Origin: Telmatactis stephensoni
Taxonomy: Eukaryota > Cnidaria > Anthozoa > Actiniaria > Isophelliidae
DNA length: 64,000 nucleotides
Reading direction: 5' to 3'
Assembly (NCBI GenBank): GCA_029948255.1
Contig: JALIZF010001722.1
Span: 62,001-126,000 of the forward strand
Shown piece after piece: positions 22,046-34,633 of the stretch. The translations under genes were made by a program, and so were the position numbers. Positions within the stretch are counted from its first letter, which is position 1. Each line of letters opens with the position of its first letter. Below the pieces are notes generated by a model. It was given only the letters and a program-made list of their open reading frames with translations, searched no databases and was not told where the DNA came from.

Positions 22046-23149
22046 CCATGATGCATTGCGAGCTTGATGTAAAATTAAAAGCGGGCTAAAATATTCCGTG
22101 ATGGATTGGACTGAGGATTTCGGACTGAGAATTGGATTGAACACAGTCTAAAAAAATATCTTAGGGGCTATTTATATGAAGGCGCTTTGTCCTTGGTAGC
22201 AGGGATAACTCTTTTATTTTTGTCTCCCAGGGAGAAGGAAACAAAAGAGTAGCAGGGACGACTCGTCTTCACATAAACAGCCCTTCCCTACTGTATCCTT
22301 AGATAATATCTTCTTCGAGTATGCTGTCGTGCCAAAGTGAACTTTTCCAATCGTTTCATCAAAAAAGTACTTCAAATTCGATAGCTATTTGATATATTGG
22401 CTGAATGGCGCCTAAGCTTTATTTTAATACAGCACGCAAAGTACGAGAACAAACATATTAAGATTTAGATGAATTGTAGTGAAGAGATTAGTATAGTACA
22501 AGGAGAAAGACACGCAAAGTTGAATTTGTTGGCTAAAAAGGTTAGTAGACGTGACTTTGAATACCCTATGAGAAAAATGAAAGAAAGGCGAAGGGTTGAA
22601 AGAGAAAATGATGAAGAAAGAGAAAATGATAAAGAAAGAGAAAATGATAAAGAAAGGAAGGGAAGGAAAGATTAACAAGAAATGATGAAGAAATTAACAA
22701 ATAAAACAACAACAACAACAAAATATCTAGCCTGAAGTTCAGACATAAAATATCAAGCCAGCTGTACGTCCAGAAAGGAAAGTTTCAACAATTTTAGTTT
22801 TTCAAATCAAGGAAATACGAACTTTTTGATCCCACAAACAAATCAAACCCTCCTGGTGCTTCAGTCTCAGTTTTGATTTCAGTAGGCTTTTATTTGGGAA
22901 ATTTGAAAATGAATTGTGATTAGAAGTGTGTTTTCATTTGCTGTCGATCTTTAGATAACTAAAGGACTAACGGTGAGCCGACGTCCCTGAATGATGATAT
23001 TTAGTGATAATAGCAAAGCATTTTACAACTATAATCAGTATAGTCATGACAAGTGGCTAGGTGACTTGCTATGGCTGTAGAATCCATGGAGAACACAAAG
23101 TTTGCTGAAATAAGTAAAGGAGGAGATAATTAAAAGAAAATGAGAAAAA

Positions 23150-23335
23150 GAATGAGAGAAATGAGATAAAAATGGATGGAAGAATGAATAAAAGAAAAGA
23201 AAAAGTGAATGAATAAATAAGCGAACGAACGAGTGAATAAAGGAACGAATAAACGAACTATTGAATGCATGCATGAATGAATTAATGAGCGAATGGATAA
23301 ATGAATGAGTGAATGAATGAATGAATGAGTGAAAC
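23150..23335. repeat. Degenerate GAAT/GAAC tetranucleotide tract
   Basis: Units of GAATGAAT, GAACGAAC and AATAAATG over about 185 bp. The serine/histidine/phenylalanine-rich frame on the minus strand is an artefact of it. Confidence 0.8.
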
Positions 23336-24724
23336 CTCGAGAAAGAAATCAATGAAAATAATAGGAGTATTCATTGATAAGAAAACACGCCGCCCACTTG
23401 AAACAAACAAACAAAAAAGCCAAGCTAAGCAAACAGTAAAACAACAAGATACATTTCACCGATATTAAGGTTAATTGTTGTGTTTCTATAATGGTGTTTA
23501 CATCAACTAAACGACCAATATTTACACTACAATACTGGGATCACTTTTCATCTCAGGTTTGACTAATGAGAATATGAGAACATAACAGAGTATAAGTAAA
23601 CTTCATTTTTAATTTCATGATAATGTTTGTTGATGGGAAGGTTTTCTTTTTCTCAGAAATGTGGCAAAAACGCTTAGTAATAACAATGAAGATTTTATCG
23701 ACTAGAAATATGTCAGATAAAATATAATCGTTGTTTTTTTCTCGTTAATTCGTTCCTGACGACAGCAATTGGTTTTAGCAGTTATTTATATCTTTCTAGT
23801 AAATCATGTCATTAATACAAATATCAAATGATATGGTATTTTTTTGGGCTTTTGTTTCAAACTTTGAAGATATCTGCCAACATCTATCTGTGGAAATATA
23901 GCTTGATATTTTGACATGCTATGGATATAGATACGACTGATATTTTCACAAATTCACAACTGAATTGTTTTTTTATTATTATTTGATTATTTTATTTCAT
24001 TTTTTTAACCGTGAACAAAGAAAATCTAGACTATCATCTTTTTCCTTCGGAGCTATAGCTAAGTATGCTCAGAATTTTCTAAAAAGTAACGTTTGGATTT
24101 ATTATCTTATCAGTATCGTGCATGGAAAGGTGACCTGAAAAGCTAGGAACACTATATTGGTGTCCACAATAGTATCATCATCGGATTTGATAGCTTTTCC
24201 TGGGACATATATCACTTTCTTTCCGTTTTTCTGTCTTCCTTTCTGTCTTCCTTTCTTCTTTTTTCCTTCCTTCCTTTTTTAAATAATTCTCATTCACTTT
24301 TTAACTTCCCCCTTCTTCATTCTTTTTTTCTTTCCTAATATAATTTATTCAATCATCATTCATTTTGTACAAATATTTTTTCTATAGCTTTCATTATTGC
24401 TGCTGTTCTGCTTATTTTCTTGGATTCCAACCTCACTTTCACTTTCATAATATTCCTAGACCTTCTCTGCGATGTTCCTCATCTAAAATGTACGTACGTG
24501 TATCATTTTGTATTTCAAAAACAGAACATGATTAATGACAAAGTCTAATTGTCTAATGATATTTTGCCTTATTTTTTCAATCTCAAAACAATCAAATAGA
24601 TTCATTATGAACGTAACTCATTATAAAAAGGTGAAAAAATATCTATCTTTAGTCCATCTGATCCTTAGCTTCTTGTCCTAGTAGCTTTGGATTTGTACTT
24701 TGAATTGCTAAATAAGGGCCAAGT

Positions 24725-24935
24725 TATTTTACATGTAATGAATAAATGGAAATCGTATAAAAAGGAGTAAAAAAGCCTTTTCTACTCTGACAAAGAGCAA
24801 AGGCTCGAAACGAGAGTATACTCCGTCTTTTTACTCGAAATTAAAGATTTCCATTCATTTCCTTATTGTATCTTTATACACCGACACAATCTAAACTAGT
24901 TCGCTCGTTATAGTTTCATTTTATTTGCCGAGTAT
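24725..24935. repeat. Dispersed repeat related to the 95-bp tandem at 59811-60180
   Basis: TGGAAATCGTATAAAAAGGA at the left, and AGATTTCCATTCATTTCC then TTATTGTATCTTTATACACC, ACACAAT and CTAAACTAGTTCGCTCG at the right. The right part matches one unit of the tandem array. Its ends are partly inverted (ATAAATGGAAATC against GATTTCCATTCAT), so the source may be a MITE. Confidence 0.65.
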
Positions 24936-26368
24936 TTTAGGTGATTTACATTGTCCTTTTTAAGATCATTTTTAAAAATTGAACGTTTGTTTGCTTAAGG
25001 ACAATAAATGATACTTCTCTTAGTGAGCTATTAACGTGACTTCAGCACAATATTTACCACCACATTATCAACCACAACATTCACGATGTTTATTTATTGA
25101 TAAAGATCCTCAAAAAGAAATTCAAAGCCAAACGGATTCCTTGACTATTTTCCTTAGCTCAAAGTCCAGAAAAACTTTACTAAAAATCCGTAAAGTTAGT
25201 CCAAATCTATTATAGCATTTTTATGAGCCACATCATGCTATTATATGATGAATTGACTCACTTTATTCATGTGTCGTTTATTTGATTTATATGAACAAAC
25301 ACGATCGTTAAAGCTTGGCTCAGATTCAAAGGCGTTTCACCTTAAGTAGTATCAATCTGTTGCTTTGAATTTGGCAAGAAGGACGAAGTCAACAATAACA
25401 GGTTAGGAGAAAGTCAATATGGCAAATACCTTGTTCAATTTTAATATCGTATGATACATCCGAGCTGTATGACTGATACGACAAGATTTCTTGGAGAGTG
25501 TGGCAGCACGACATTTATGTAAATTACTCCCGGGTAAACGTTCAATACCCTATGAAGCTACAAGCTCAAAATGTATAACATTTAGAAACGACAAAGTTTT
25601 GCAGAGGCTTTTAACGGGTTAAATTCAGTTTGGCATTGTAACAAAATTTGCGGTATCATGATATTGTTCCAGTTTGAAAAATTTGCGTTTCGATTTCACA
25701 TATCTTAGTTTTGAAATTATTCATGTGCTGAATCGTTCGACTTAGTTGCATAACAGAGTTTCTTTCTTTGTTGCTTTAATTTTGGTTTGTTTGTCCAGAT
25801 ATCTTTTCGCAAATACGATTAAACAAATATCATCATCTTTAATTATAATTTCAATAATACCCTTCTTTCACATCGTTTGCAGGGCTTCAGAGTTCTGACT
25901 GATTTTCGCAAAGCAAAGCCACGAGGGATTTGTTCGATTTGTATATGAAATACAAATTCTCCGTTGTTGGCCTTTTACCAGCCAAAAGCTAGTCCACTAA
26001 CTGACGCTATACTAATACGGTTTTCGAGTGATAGCCGATAGCCTTGATGAGGATTGTATAGAGTTGGTTTATCTCCAGATTATCTTGCTATCTTGGAAAC
26101 GTCACAAAGAATCAGCATTATCTATTGATCAAGAAAATAATCTCTCTACACTGAACCCATTGAAAAACGCTCCAAGCACGGAAATAACTGGACGTTGTAT
26201 TGCTGTATAGTTGTTGATGCAAATATGAGCCTTTTCTGAAGATATCGTCGAATTCGTCCAAGGAAAACATTTGCACAATCAGTGTTTGCATATTACGCAC
26301 CATTCTTCAGTTGATGAAATTGAGAAATACCAAAGAAAACAGAAACATTGAATTAAGAGGAGATCAAT

Positions 26369-27148
26369 ATGATGCGACTAAAGTCTCAATCCCTGCCCGA
26401 GACGGAAAGGAACAAAAAAGAATTCAATCTTGTAGCCGAGGGAACCGACGAGTTGGCCTCAAACTCTATTGTTCGACGAAGCAACAGCGCACTTCCCCAG
26501 AGCAACCAAGAAATACGAAATGCTGGAAAACAGGCAGCCGCGGCGAGCAAGTCAAAAGGAGCAAAACGCTGGAAACTGCTGCGGATGTTGACGCTTGTGA
26601 CCAAGCGGAATAAGAATTCAAATGGCAGAAAGAGAGCAGCAACCGCGCCGGAAAGTACAAAATCAATGAGAGAAGACAATGACGACTTTTCGCGGCCACC
26701 TTCTGACACAACAAACACCGAGATTCATTTCGATGAACGGAGTAAAGTCCACAAAATAACAATAACGAAGCCATCTGATGATATTGAAACAGTAACCGAG
26801 CACAGCGCTAGCGAAGATGAATCTTTCGAGTGCCTAGAAAACGAAAAGCGAATTGTTTGGGACGAAGCTACCATTGTTGATACACCAAGTAGAAAAATCA
26901 GCACCGAAAGTCAATACAACATTTCCAACAGAGCACTTGCAGCAGCCGTGGGCAAGTGGAAACAAAGTATACGATCATCACGATCAACATCGCCAGAGAT
27001 CTGCGATACAAACAAAGGCATTGTACCTAGACGTGTTGGGGTTTGCGAAGAGCTGGAAAAGACTGTAGTTAGCGATGGTACAACTCTGCATGAGTTGCGT
27101 AAAGACTTAACAGTGTATTTGACTTTGGATGAACTTGGAATGCTATGA
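26369..27148 (+). CDS. Intronless gene of unknown family, member A (259 aa)
   Basis: I do not recognise this protein. It is a single open frame from the ATG at 26369 to TGA at 27148, 259 residues, polar, with no signal peptide or membrane segment. A basic patch (about residues 61-90) includes KRWKLLRM and ends GRKRA, possibly a nuclear localisation or nucleic-acid/lipid-binding patch. The middle is rich in Ser, Thr, Glu and Asp and looks disordered. The last 35 residues begin VCEELEK and contain TLHELRKDL, ending at the stop. The same two elements occur in the minus-strand gene at 52157-53281, which is why I call this a real gene. Upstream in-frame starts are absent; the second codon is also ATG. 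A possible AATAAA lies at 27650. Function unknown. Confidence 0.7.
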   Translation: MMRLKSQSLPETERNKKEFNLVAEGTDELASNSIVRRSNSALPQSNQEIRNAGKQAAAASKSKGAKRWKLLRMLTLVTKRNKNSNGRKRAATAPESTKSMREDNDDFSRPPSDTTNTEIHFDERSKVHKITITKPSDDIETVTEHSASEDESFECLENEKRIVWDEATIVDTPSRKISTESQYNISNRALAAAVGKWKQSIRSSRSTSPEICDTNKGIVPRRVGVCEELEKTVVSDGTTLHELRKDLTVYLTLDELGML

Positions 27149-27264
27149 AATTATGGCTACAGAAAGTTCGTAAAAACATGTACACACTTTTCCAGCAACT
27201 CGATAACGCTTCACCTCCTAATTACGGGGAATTTTACCAACACGTCTTTTAGAAAAGACTTCAG

Positions 27265-27515
27265 GACTTAAGTGTTGTATTACGGGCGGTCTTTTTGAGT
27301 GTCCGCAATAGTGAGTTCCGTTCAGCTGCGTTCCGTAGTTTAGCGCAAATTTTCCGGGAATGTTTGGGCGGGACTTCTCGGTGAATTCCCCTCGTCTTTT
27401 AAACAAGATTTTAGTATTACGGACTTAAGTACTGTATCACGGACGGTTTTTTGGGGTATGAGTTTCAGCTGAGTTCCGTAGTTTAGCGCGAAGTAATGGA
27501 ATTTTGCCGCGGGAC
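27265..27515. repeat. Diverged direct duplication
   Basis: ACTTAAGTGTTGTATTACGG (near 27267) and GAGTTCCGTAGTTTAGCGC-like sequence recur as ACTTAAGTACTGTATCACGG (near 27422), a period of about 155 bp. In the possible 3' UTR or flank of the intronless gene. Confidence 0.55.
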
Positions 27516-28102
27516 ATAAGACACTAGATTCAGAAGTCTAGGTGCTTTCTAGAGATTTTAGCAAGCAATTAAGACATTTTGGCAATGACAAAGTTCTTCC
27601 ATAATTATGAGCTGCTAAGACGACAATTTATTTGCTTTGAAGGATTTAGAATAAATGAAAAATGGGCGGGAAACTCGTAAATACTTTAAGATGCAAGAGG
27701 AAACTCGTGGATTGTTGCGTTGAGTATCAAATCAGTGGATCAGTAAGACTCTCAGATGTTGAGAGGGGATTTCGCATCCTGTGAGGTTTACTTGATGAAT
27801 GATAATGTAGTTATATATTGACTCAGGATAAACAATCTCATGGCTAACATATCCAATCTACGTGCTGAACTGCACTCATGACTTGGTCCTTAGATGATGT
27901 CTGAAATATAATCCAAAACCAAACATGCTAGTTTCCAGTGAAAAACTACAACACCATTCAATTCCTTATTTGGTGAAAAACGTCATATTTGGCATGCAAG
28001 GATTAATTGGCATTTGGTAAATACTTCCATATTTGGTAAGCACCTTTCCTTATATGGTAAGAAACTTCCACATTTGGAAAGAACCATCATTCCTTCTATA
28101 GT

Positions 28103-28103
<1 letters not shown>

Positions 28104-28140
<37 letters not shown>

Positions 28141-28618
28141 CCATCATCATCATAATGACTACAATATTTATAAAGCACCTATCCAGAACTGCTCTAGGCA
28201 CTTAAGAAGAAAAATAATATTACAGTACCAAGCTACTAACGGCAATGAAATAAAAAGAGAAAAAAGCTATTGCAAATTAAATTGAATGCTAACCCGATCT
28301 AAACAAATGAGTTTTAAGAGTTGACTGGAAAGACGAAAGGCTTGCAGTGTTTCTCACTAAAGATGAGTTACAGCGTTCAGGACCAGAGACGGAAGATGAG
28401 CGATGACAGATTTGACACAATAGTTTTGATGTTCCAGTAACATCAGATGAAGACCGCATGGGTCTTGATGGAGTATAACGAGAAACTAGGTTGGAAATAC
28501 AGGAGAGACAAGTTGTGAAGTAATTTGAAAGTACTAAAAGGATCATGAAGTTGATACGATCAGCTACAGGAAGCCAATGCTGTTCAAGATAGGATGGCAG
28601 AAATGTGGCTATGGTCAT
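28104..28618 (-). mobile_element. 3' end of an L2/CR1-like LINE
   Basis: The minus-strand frame 28618-28289 encodes the C-terminal tail typical of this clade: HWLPVADRINFMILL, SRYTPSRPMRSSS and SLSSFQSTLKTHLF, ending at a stop. A short 3' UTR follows with AGAGCAGTTCTGGATAGG, TATAAAT and a terminal (GAT)n at 28104-28150. Several family residues are altered, so the copy is old. The 3' UTR end matches the tail of the SINE at 62752-63071. Confidence 0.8.
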
Positions 28619-28977
28619 TGGTTCCCGCGAGTCTATTTTAACAGTTCAGACTGCTATATGTGTACAAATCTGTTCACAAAACCCTCTCTGTTATAAATGC
28701 AATTAGCCCGCTTACAGAGTAATGGAACAGGAAAGCTGATTATGAAAATGCTCCGACGCAACGGCATCAAGGATTTGGTCTTCGTGCACGCGTCAAACCA
28801 GTGTTGTGTTATCTTATCAACCGTCTTCAGACATTATTAACAGTATATCGCACTGGCTACGTCTAGCTTACCATGAAATTCTTTTCAGAAGAAATAACTG
28901 TAGATATGAAAAACTGATGAAAACTCTGAGACCTTTAATTTTAAATATATTGAATGAATGACGCAGTTTGGTGGAAT

Positions 28978-29145
28978 ATAGAGCAGTATTCGTATGAGTG
29001 CGAAACGGAGCGTGCGGTGCCGTGATCGTATCAGTGTCGTGTTGTCTATTTATAAAAACATCTGAACTGCCGTAACCGTGCCGTAACCGTGCCGTGACCG
29101 CGTGCGATGCCGTGATTTCACAGTCATACGAAAACTACTCTAAGG
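28978..29145. mobile_element. CCGTG-rich foldback MITE
   Basis: Begins GAGCAGTATTCGTATGAGTG and ends CAGTCATACGAAAACTACTC, partial inverted repeats of each other. The middle has repeated GCCGTAACC / GCCGTGACC units and TGTCGTGTTGTCTAT. The same organisation is present in reverse at 60755-60903. Confidence 0.7.
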
Positions 29146-29279
29146 CACGGAACTTAGAGATTGCTTTTTATGTTCTTGTCACAACGACCAAAAGCACTTT
29201 ATTTAAAAGGTTGAATACTCTCGCTCATTTTAGAGGGTGACAAAGCTATTATAAGTGTTCTATTAACAACCGGCCTTAA

Positions 29280-29930
29280 CTAACGCTACCATCACGCTCA
29301 AACACGTTTTCGCCTCAAAGACACTAGTCTAAAGGCTAGTACGAAGCCAACAGCCCACTCTAGCCTTCCTATTGGCTCTCTGTTAGGCAGGGTTAGGTGC
29401 ACTCAAGCTGCCCTCTAGACTAGAACGCTCAATGAAGGCTACCATCACGCTCATACACGTTTTCGCCTCGGAGACGCTAGTCCACTTTAACTTAGAAAAG
29501 GCTAATACAAAAGCCGACAGCCCACTCTAGCCATCCTACTGGCTCTCCGGTAGGCAGGGTTAGGTGCACTCAAGTTGCCCTCTAGACTAGAACGCTCAAT
29601 GAAGGCTACCATCACGCTCATACACGTTTTCGCCTCGGAGACGCTAGTCCACTTTAACTTAGAAAAGGCTAATACAAAAGCCAACAGCCCACTCTAGCCT
29701 TCCTACTGGCTCTCTGTTAGGCAGGGTTAGGTGCACTCAAGTTGCCCTCTAGACTAGAACGCTCAATGAAGGCTACCATCACGCTCATACACGTTTTCGC
29801 CTCGGAGACGCTAGTCCACTTTAACTTAGAAAAGGCTAATACAAAGTCGACAGCCCACTCTAGCCTTCCTACTGGCTCTCCGGTAGGTGACGTGATTAGG
29901 TGCACTCAAGTTGCCCTCTAGACTAGACAA
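29280..29930. repeat. 167-bp tandem repeat, about four copies
   Basis: The marker CAGCCCACTCTAGCC starts at 29351, 29518, 29685 and 29851: spacing 167, 167 and 166 bp. Other shared landmarks are CTACCATCACGCTCATACAC and TTGCCCTCTAGACTAGA. Copies are over 90 percent alike by eye; the first is the most diverged. Each unit carries the same minus-strand frame (SEAKTCMSVMVAFIERSS), which is not evidence of a gene. Confidence 0.9.
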
Positions 29931-30540
29931 CCGCCAGGTAGACGTAACGTCCAGTGCCAAGACAAGTTTGGAGTGAATTAATTGCTGGATTTCGTTCATT
30001 TCTTTGAGAATCGACAAACACTTATAAAATTCCTCCAAGATGTCTACCGTGACGTCACAGCCAATCAGCAATACCTTGAATAAATCCGTAGAACTAATTA
30101 ACAGAATGTAGCTAGCTATTCGCCGTTCAGGAAAAGCACCTAAATCCGCAGAAATGAATTGTTTTGAATATCGTCCAGTTAAATAGAAATTATGCTTGAT
30201 AGAATAAATATTCAGCAGCAATATTTGAATTTCTTCCTGTGTAGATAGAACATGGGGTGATTTTTAATACTTAATAATTAAGGCAGTGGGAAGTTTTTAT
30301 TAAGAATGAAAGATAGACAAAGAATGAATACATGTATGATTAAGAATAATATATTTGCTTTATCGAGTGTGAATTAAGACTCGGTAAAATCCATTCATTA
30401 ACATGTATGATTATTTTAAAATAAAACGAAATTAAATAGTAAAAAAGAACTTCGTTATTTTAATTATATCACAAATTTGATAACAATAAGGGGTGCAAGG
30501 GGTAGCTATAGGAGCAAAGGTGAAGTAGCTTTTGCCGTAT

Positions 30541-30862
30541 TTAATAATAATAATAACTGTTTATTTAAATGTCCAAGTCTACTAGCGCTTGCGCACTAAT
30601 TGGGGGACACTGTACTCTCACACACACTACCTCTACATTAAGTATTTTGCAAATAATCACACGACTCACATGTTGATTTTTGCTGAGGGAGGATAAACCG
30701 GAGAACCCGGAGAAAAAACCCTCGTGGCATGGTAGAGAACAACACATCAAACTGACTCAATTCACATATGATCCAGGCGCTCGAGCTGGGACTCGAACCC
30801 GGACCACAGCGGTGAAAGGCCAGCGCTCTAACCGCTCGGCCAACCATGCCACCACATTAGAG
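30541..30862 (-). mobile_element. tRNA-derived SINE
   Basis: Read on the minus strand, the head (30855 to 30782) has an A box TTGGCCGAGCGGTTAGAGCG and a B box GGTTCGAGTCCC. A body with CTCCGGGTTCTCCGG and ATGTAGAGGTAGTGTGTG follows, ending in AATAAACAGTTATTATTATT near 30541. Related pieces lie at about 1938-1975 and 57395-57460. The tRNA part lacks a good acceptor stem, so it is not a functional tRNA. Confidence 0.8.
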
Positions 30863-31307
30863 TCTCTTTTACTTAAGTGTAGATGCACAGTAATTGTATT
30901 TTAACAATACTTTGAAGGGACGTAAAAGAACCCACACAACTATTCGGTAAGAATAGGGAAATTCAGGTGTGTGTACTATTTCGGAACATGATCCAGAAAA
31001 AACCTGCTCAATGAAGTTGGCTCGCTTTGGACGGCCATCCAAACAAGAGACTTGACTGGACTCTCCTCTGAAACGTGAATAGCCGTAGGAAGGGTGCACG
31101 TGTCAGGAAGCTCGACCAGAAAATAATGACCAGAAGTGCTGTATTGATCTAGAATTCTTTGCTGTTTGTGGCATAAGACTTTTACAAATGCACTGTAGTA
31201 AGGTTTTGGTTGATTACCAGAACATTTTTCTGCCCCCTTTATTTATAAACGTCATAATTTAAAGTTACCCTTTTCGCCTCCTATCCCCTTACTGCTGCAC
31301 CCAAGGG

Positions 31308-31642
31308 CAACACTAGTGAAAAACGTCTGTGCATGCTCTTAGTCACGTCTTCGTGTAAACTTATACAAATTTCGCTTTCAGTTACGCTTGCAATTGCCTT
31401 CAACAATGGTTTTCACAAACAGTCAAAACTTAAGGTCAATTCTTGAAACGTAGGGCCAGCATTAACACAATGTCTTCATAAATGCAATATCAATTTGTCT
31501 CACAAAAGTATACAGGAGACATTTTATGTATACACCGAGAACATGAGCATTTCATTTCAGGCTAAAACTCAAATATTTCTTAAGACAATGTTAAGATAAC
31601 ATCGTCATATGCACGCATGCGCAGACGTTTTTCACTAGTGTC
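31308..31642. mobile_element. 335-bp MITE, 8-bp target duplication
   Basis: CCCAAGGG flanks both ends (31300-31307 and 31643-31650). TIRs CAACACTAGTGAAAAACGTC at the left and CAGACGTTTTTCACTAGTGTC at the right agree apart from the outermost bases. The 8-bp duplication and a CA start suggest hAT. Confidence 0.8.
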
Positions 31643-32777
31643 CCCAAGGGCTCCTCCCATGTTTCAATTTTGTAAGAAATCACCGATAATCTATACAGTA
31701 TGACGTCTGGAGCATTTCCATTCACAGTCGACAAGTAATTATCATATCTATAATTATCATATAGTTAGACTATATATATAAAAGATCATGTTTCCTTTTC
31801 TAATAGCATTTCAACAAGGTATTTTACGATCATATTACTCAAGGTTGTCCTCTCATCCCATCTTATGACGTCACGGCTTAGATAATCCACGTAAGCCTCT
31901 TTTTTTAGCTGCGTTTTTTGCGTCTTTTATGAAAAAAGATTCCATGAGGAATATGTCACAAAAAGAGTGGATGCATTAGATAACTAAGATTGGACACAAC
32001 ACGTCATAAGAGGAGGACTCAGCATTAACTATAAAACAAGAGACATAATCGAAAATGAATTAATTGTTTCACAGATGAGATTTTGGGGATAAGAGTGTGT
32101 GTCCTGCACAGACTATTCGTTCTCACTGGGTATCCTGTGGTAACAAACTGGGAATGTAAGAGAGAAAGACTGAGCACGAGAAATTCCTATTGCCACAGGA
32201 AGCTCAAGGTAGGCCAGGCAGGCCATGGATAAAGCGATGTCGGCGACAAATTAGGGCTATGTTATAGTTTAATTTGAATGAATATTGACAAATGAAAGCA
32301 CGTACCGACACAACAACGCGTTTCGCAAATAAAGTTTTCTCCCGATCAGTGAAATCAAAAGAGTTTGGAGATTGATCGAAAATGATCGGAAATGATCGCA
32401 GGATCGAATCGAAAACGAAACTGCCAAACTGACTATCGTGTCCTCTTTGGGAGGGGAAGGGACTGAGGAAGAGGGGAGCCCCGCACAGTATCTACACTTG
32501 CTGCGAAGCAAAAGACACACATAGTACCATCTGCCTTTTTTATCTCAAGTTGAAAACTCGAGTTCGATAAATATATATAAATGCGACGTAGAAGCCTAGA
32601 ATTTCGAAAACACATTAAAACACTGATTAATATCTATGTAACGTGTTCCGGTCTCATCTATGCATTGCCGCACAACGCACATTAGATGAAATACGAGCAA
32701 AAACAAAAGGAAAATTTTGGTATTTCCAGTGCAAACATTTACTTCTGGAACTTCTTTTTACAGGACAACTCGTTAAA

Positions 32778-32918
32778 TAGAGGGATTCCACGAGAGCCAT
32801 GTTTGTGGTCAGAATATAAGGCTTCTCTCTCAGAGCAAACAAGATATTTTATTATTCAAAAACTTTCTATTTTACTATACTTGTCAACAAACATGGCTAC
32901 ATGACGTGAAATCCTCTA
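32778..32918. mobile_element. Short inverted-repeat element
   Basis: AGAGGGATTCCACG and AGCCATGTTTGT at the left pair with ACAAACATGGCT and CGTGAAATCCTCT at the right, with interruptions. A diverged MITE of about 140 bp. Confidence 0.5.
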
Positions 32919-34633
32919 TAAGGGCATGCTCTCTCAAGGATAAAAAAAATTGATAACGTACGTTTGATTTGAGAGAGATTTATAATCAATATCTGACAAG
33001 TATATCTCTTTAGAAACGGTCCAGTACATCCTAAGGAATTTGTGCGTAAAGAATCTATTTTGAGAGAAGGCATGATTCAGTCGGATAGCTATAAACGTAA
33101 CACTGTTGTAACTACAAACGCGGGTAATTCGTCACGTGTTGGCACAAGAAATTTCTCGGTGCGTGGCGCGAAGGAATGTTTACGTCCGCAAGAAAGCTGT
33201 TTTTAGTTTTTGCTTCCGTATGACTTCTGCATTGATCATCCCACGAGCTTGTAAGGGAGATCCATTAATTAATGATTTGTCAACTTTTAATCAAATGGCC
33301 ATTGACACACCGTTTTGGTCACAAAAAGGTGCTCTCGGCATTTGTAAAGGAAGTAGGTACAACGGGTAGGTCACTGATGTGAGCTAGTTAAACAAAAGGA
33401 GCTGGGAAGCCATTCAAAGGCAATACAAGGCTGTTTCAATCTTTTCTTCCCTTCTTTCTTAATTTCTTTCTTTTCTTTCTTTCTCTTTTTCTTTTATTCT
33501 TCTAGTTCTTTCCCTCTTTTCATTTTTCTTTTCTTTCTTACTATATTAAATAGCTTAAAATGATAATGGTACTGACGATGAAAACATCTGGGACATTTAT
33601 TTCGTGGTCCATGCAGAAGAGTGTATTTGATTTAATCGCAAGTAAAAAGGGCGAGCCACAGGCAGTATTTACTGAGGATGCAATACCTCAGTTGTGATTC
33701 ATCTAATGCGTTGGTGCATGGAGTATAATTTGAGTTGTATCACCCGATCATTATAAAGAGTGATTTTAACCAATATGAAAATCTTCTTATCCGAGATATT
33801 TGCGTGAACACGTGACCACGATACAAAGCTTGTTCCATCCCTTATAGATGTACCTACTGAATATATATCAATTAAATTTTAATTTAAAACCTTGATGCAC
33901 ATTTAATTAACTTGAGAAATCGTATGGATAAATTTGAGTTTTAAATTAAAATGAATGCGTACATGAATGTATACGTGTTTGCTTTCAATAGCCATCCTAT
34001 CGGTAACATTGTAACTTTCCACCCACCATATTCAGTCGCGCAAGTTTTAGAAATACTATTTTTACTGACATAAATAGTTCTATTTTAGAAGCTTTAAAAT
34101 CTTAAAGGGTTTTAATTCTCAATACTTGATATTTAATTCCAGGATTTAAAGAATCCCTCATTATTCTGTCATTTAGGTTCGGATGAGAGTATTAGCTTAT
34201 CGTCATTGAAGTTGTTGTTATTGTATCGATTTCCTTAAGTGCTGATAATAATGCACTTCTCAAAATTCCCCTGAAATCATTTTTGCATGCATTTACTTTG
34301 ACGTTGTATTTGGTAGGTTTGACCTAAATCTGGAAGCGGACTCTTGACAATTAAACATAACTTTGAAGTTAACTGCTATAAAATGGTTAAAATTAACTTT
34401 ATAGCTGTGTTTTTCGATTAGGTTCTAGAAAAATGTTCAACGTCGACAACCAGTTGAACTGTCGTCGTTAGAATCATTGCCCACGCGATGAGAGAAGATA
34501 TTTAAAAAAACGCAAATTATTCGTCAACAAAAGGGTACCGGCTTCAAGTAGCTGGAGGAGTTTTTTCTCAATCCCAAAGTTTCAAATCCTCCGTCCTAAT
34601 AGCAGCGTGAAAGTTTTGTGGGATAACTCGACC

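Larger units (their letters stand above)
22046..26368. other. 4.3-kb non-coding region
   Basis: No exon is recognised. Holds A/G-rich repeats at 22580-22672 (GAAAATGATAAAGAAAGA units), a GAATGAAT/GAACGAAC tract at 23150-23335, C/T runs at 24220-24330 and part of a dispersed repeat at 24725-24935. The last few hundred bases before 26369 probably contain the promoter of the intronless gene there. Confidence 0.5.
30863..34633. other. Non-coding region upstream of the FGF gene
   Basis: No exon is supported apart from embedded MITEs at 31308-31642 and about 32778-32918. A TGACGTCA-like site occurs near 31866. C/T-rich tracts lie at 33440-33540. The final 500 bp before 34634 probably contain the FGF promoter and leader, but I see no clear TATA box. 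Confidence 0.45.

Noticed and set aside
29280..29930. CRISPR-like array
   Set aside because: Whole 167-bp units are repeated with no unique spacers, and the genome is animal.
29502..30221. Overlapping minus-strand frames with SEAKTCMSVMVAFIERSS
   Set aside because: Repeated because of the 167-bp tandem units; no conserved domain.
30782..30855. Functional tRNA gene on the minus strand
   Set aside because: Good A and B boxes, but no acceptor-stem pairing and a SINE body follows.
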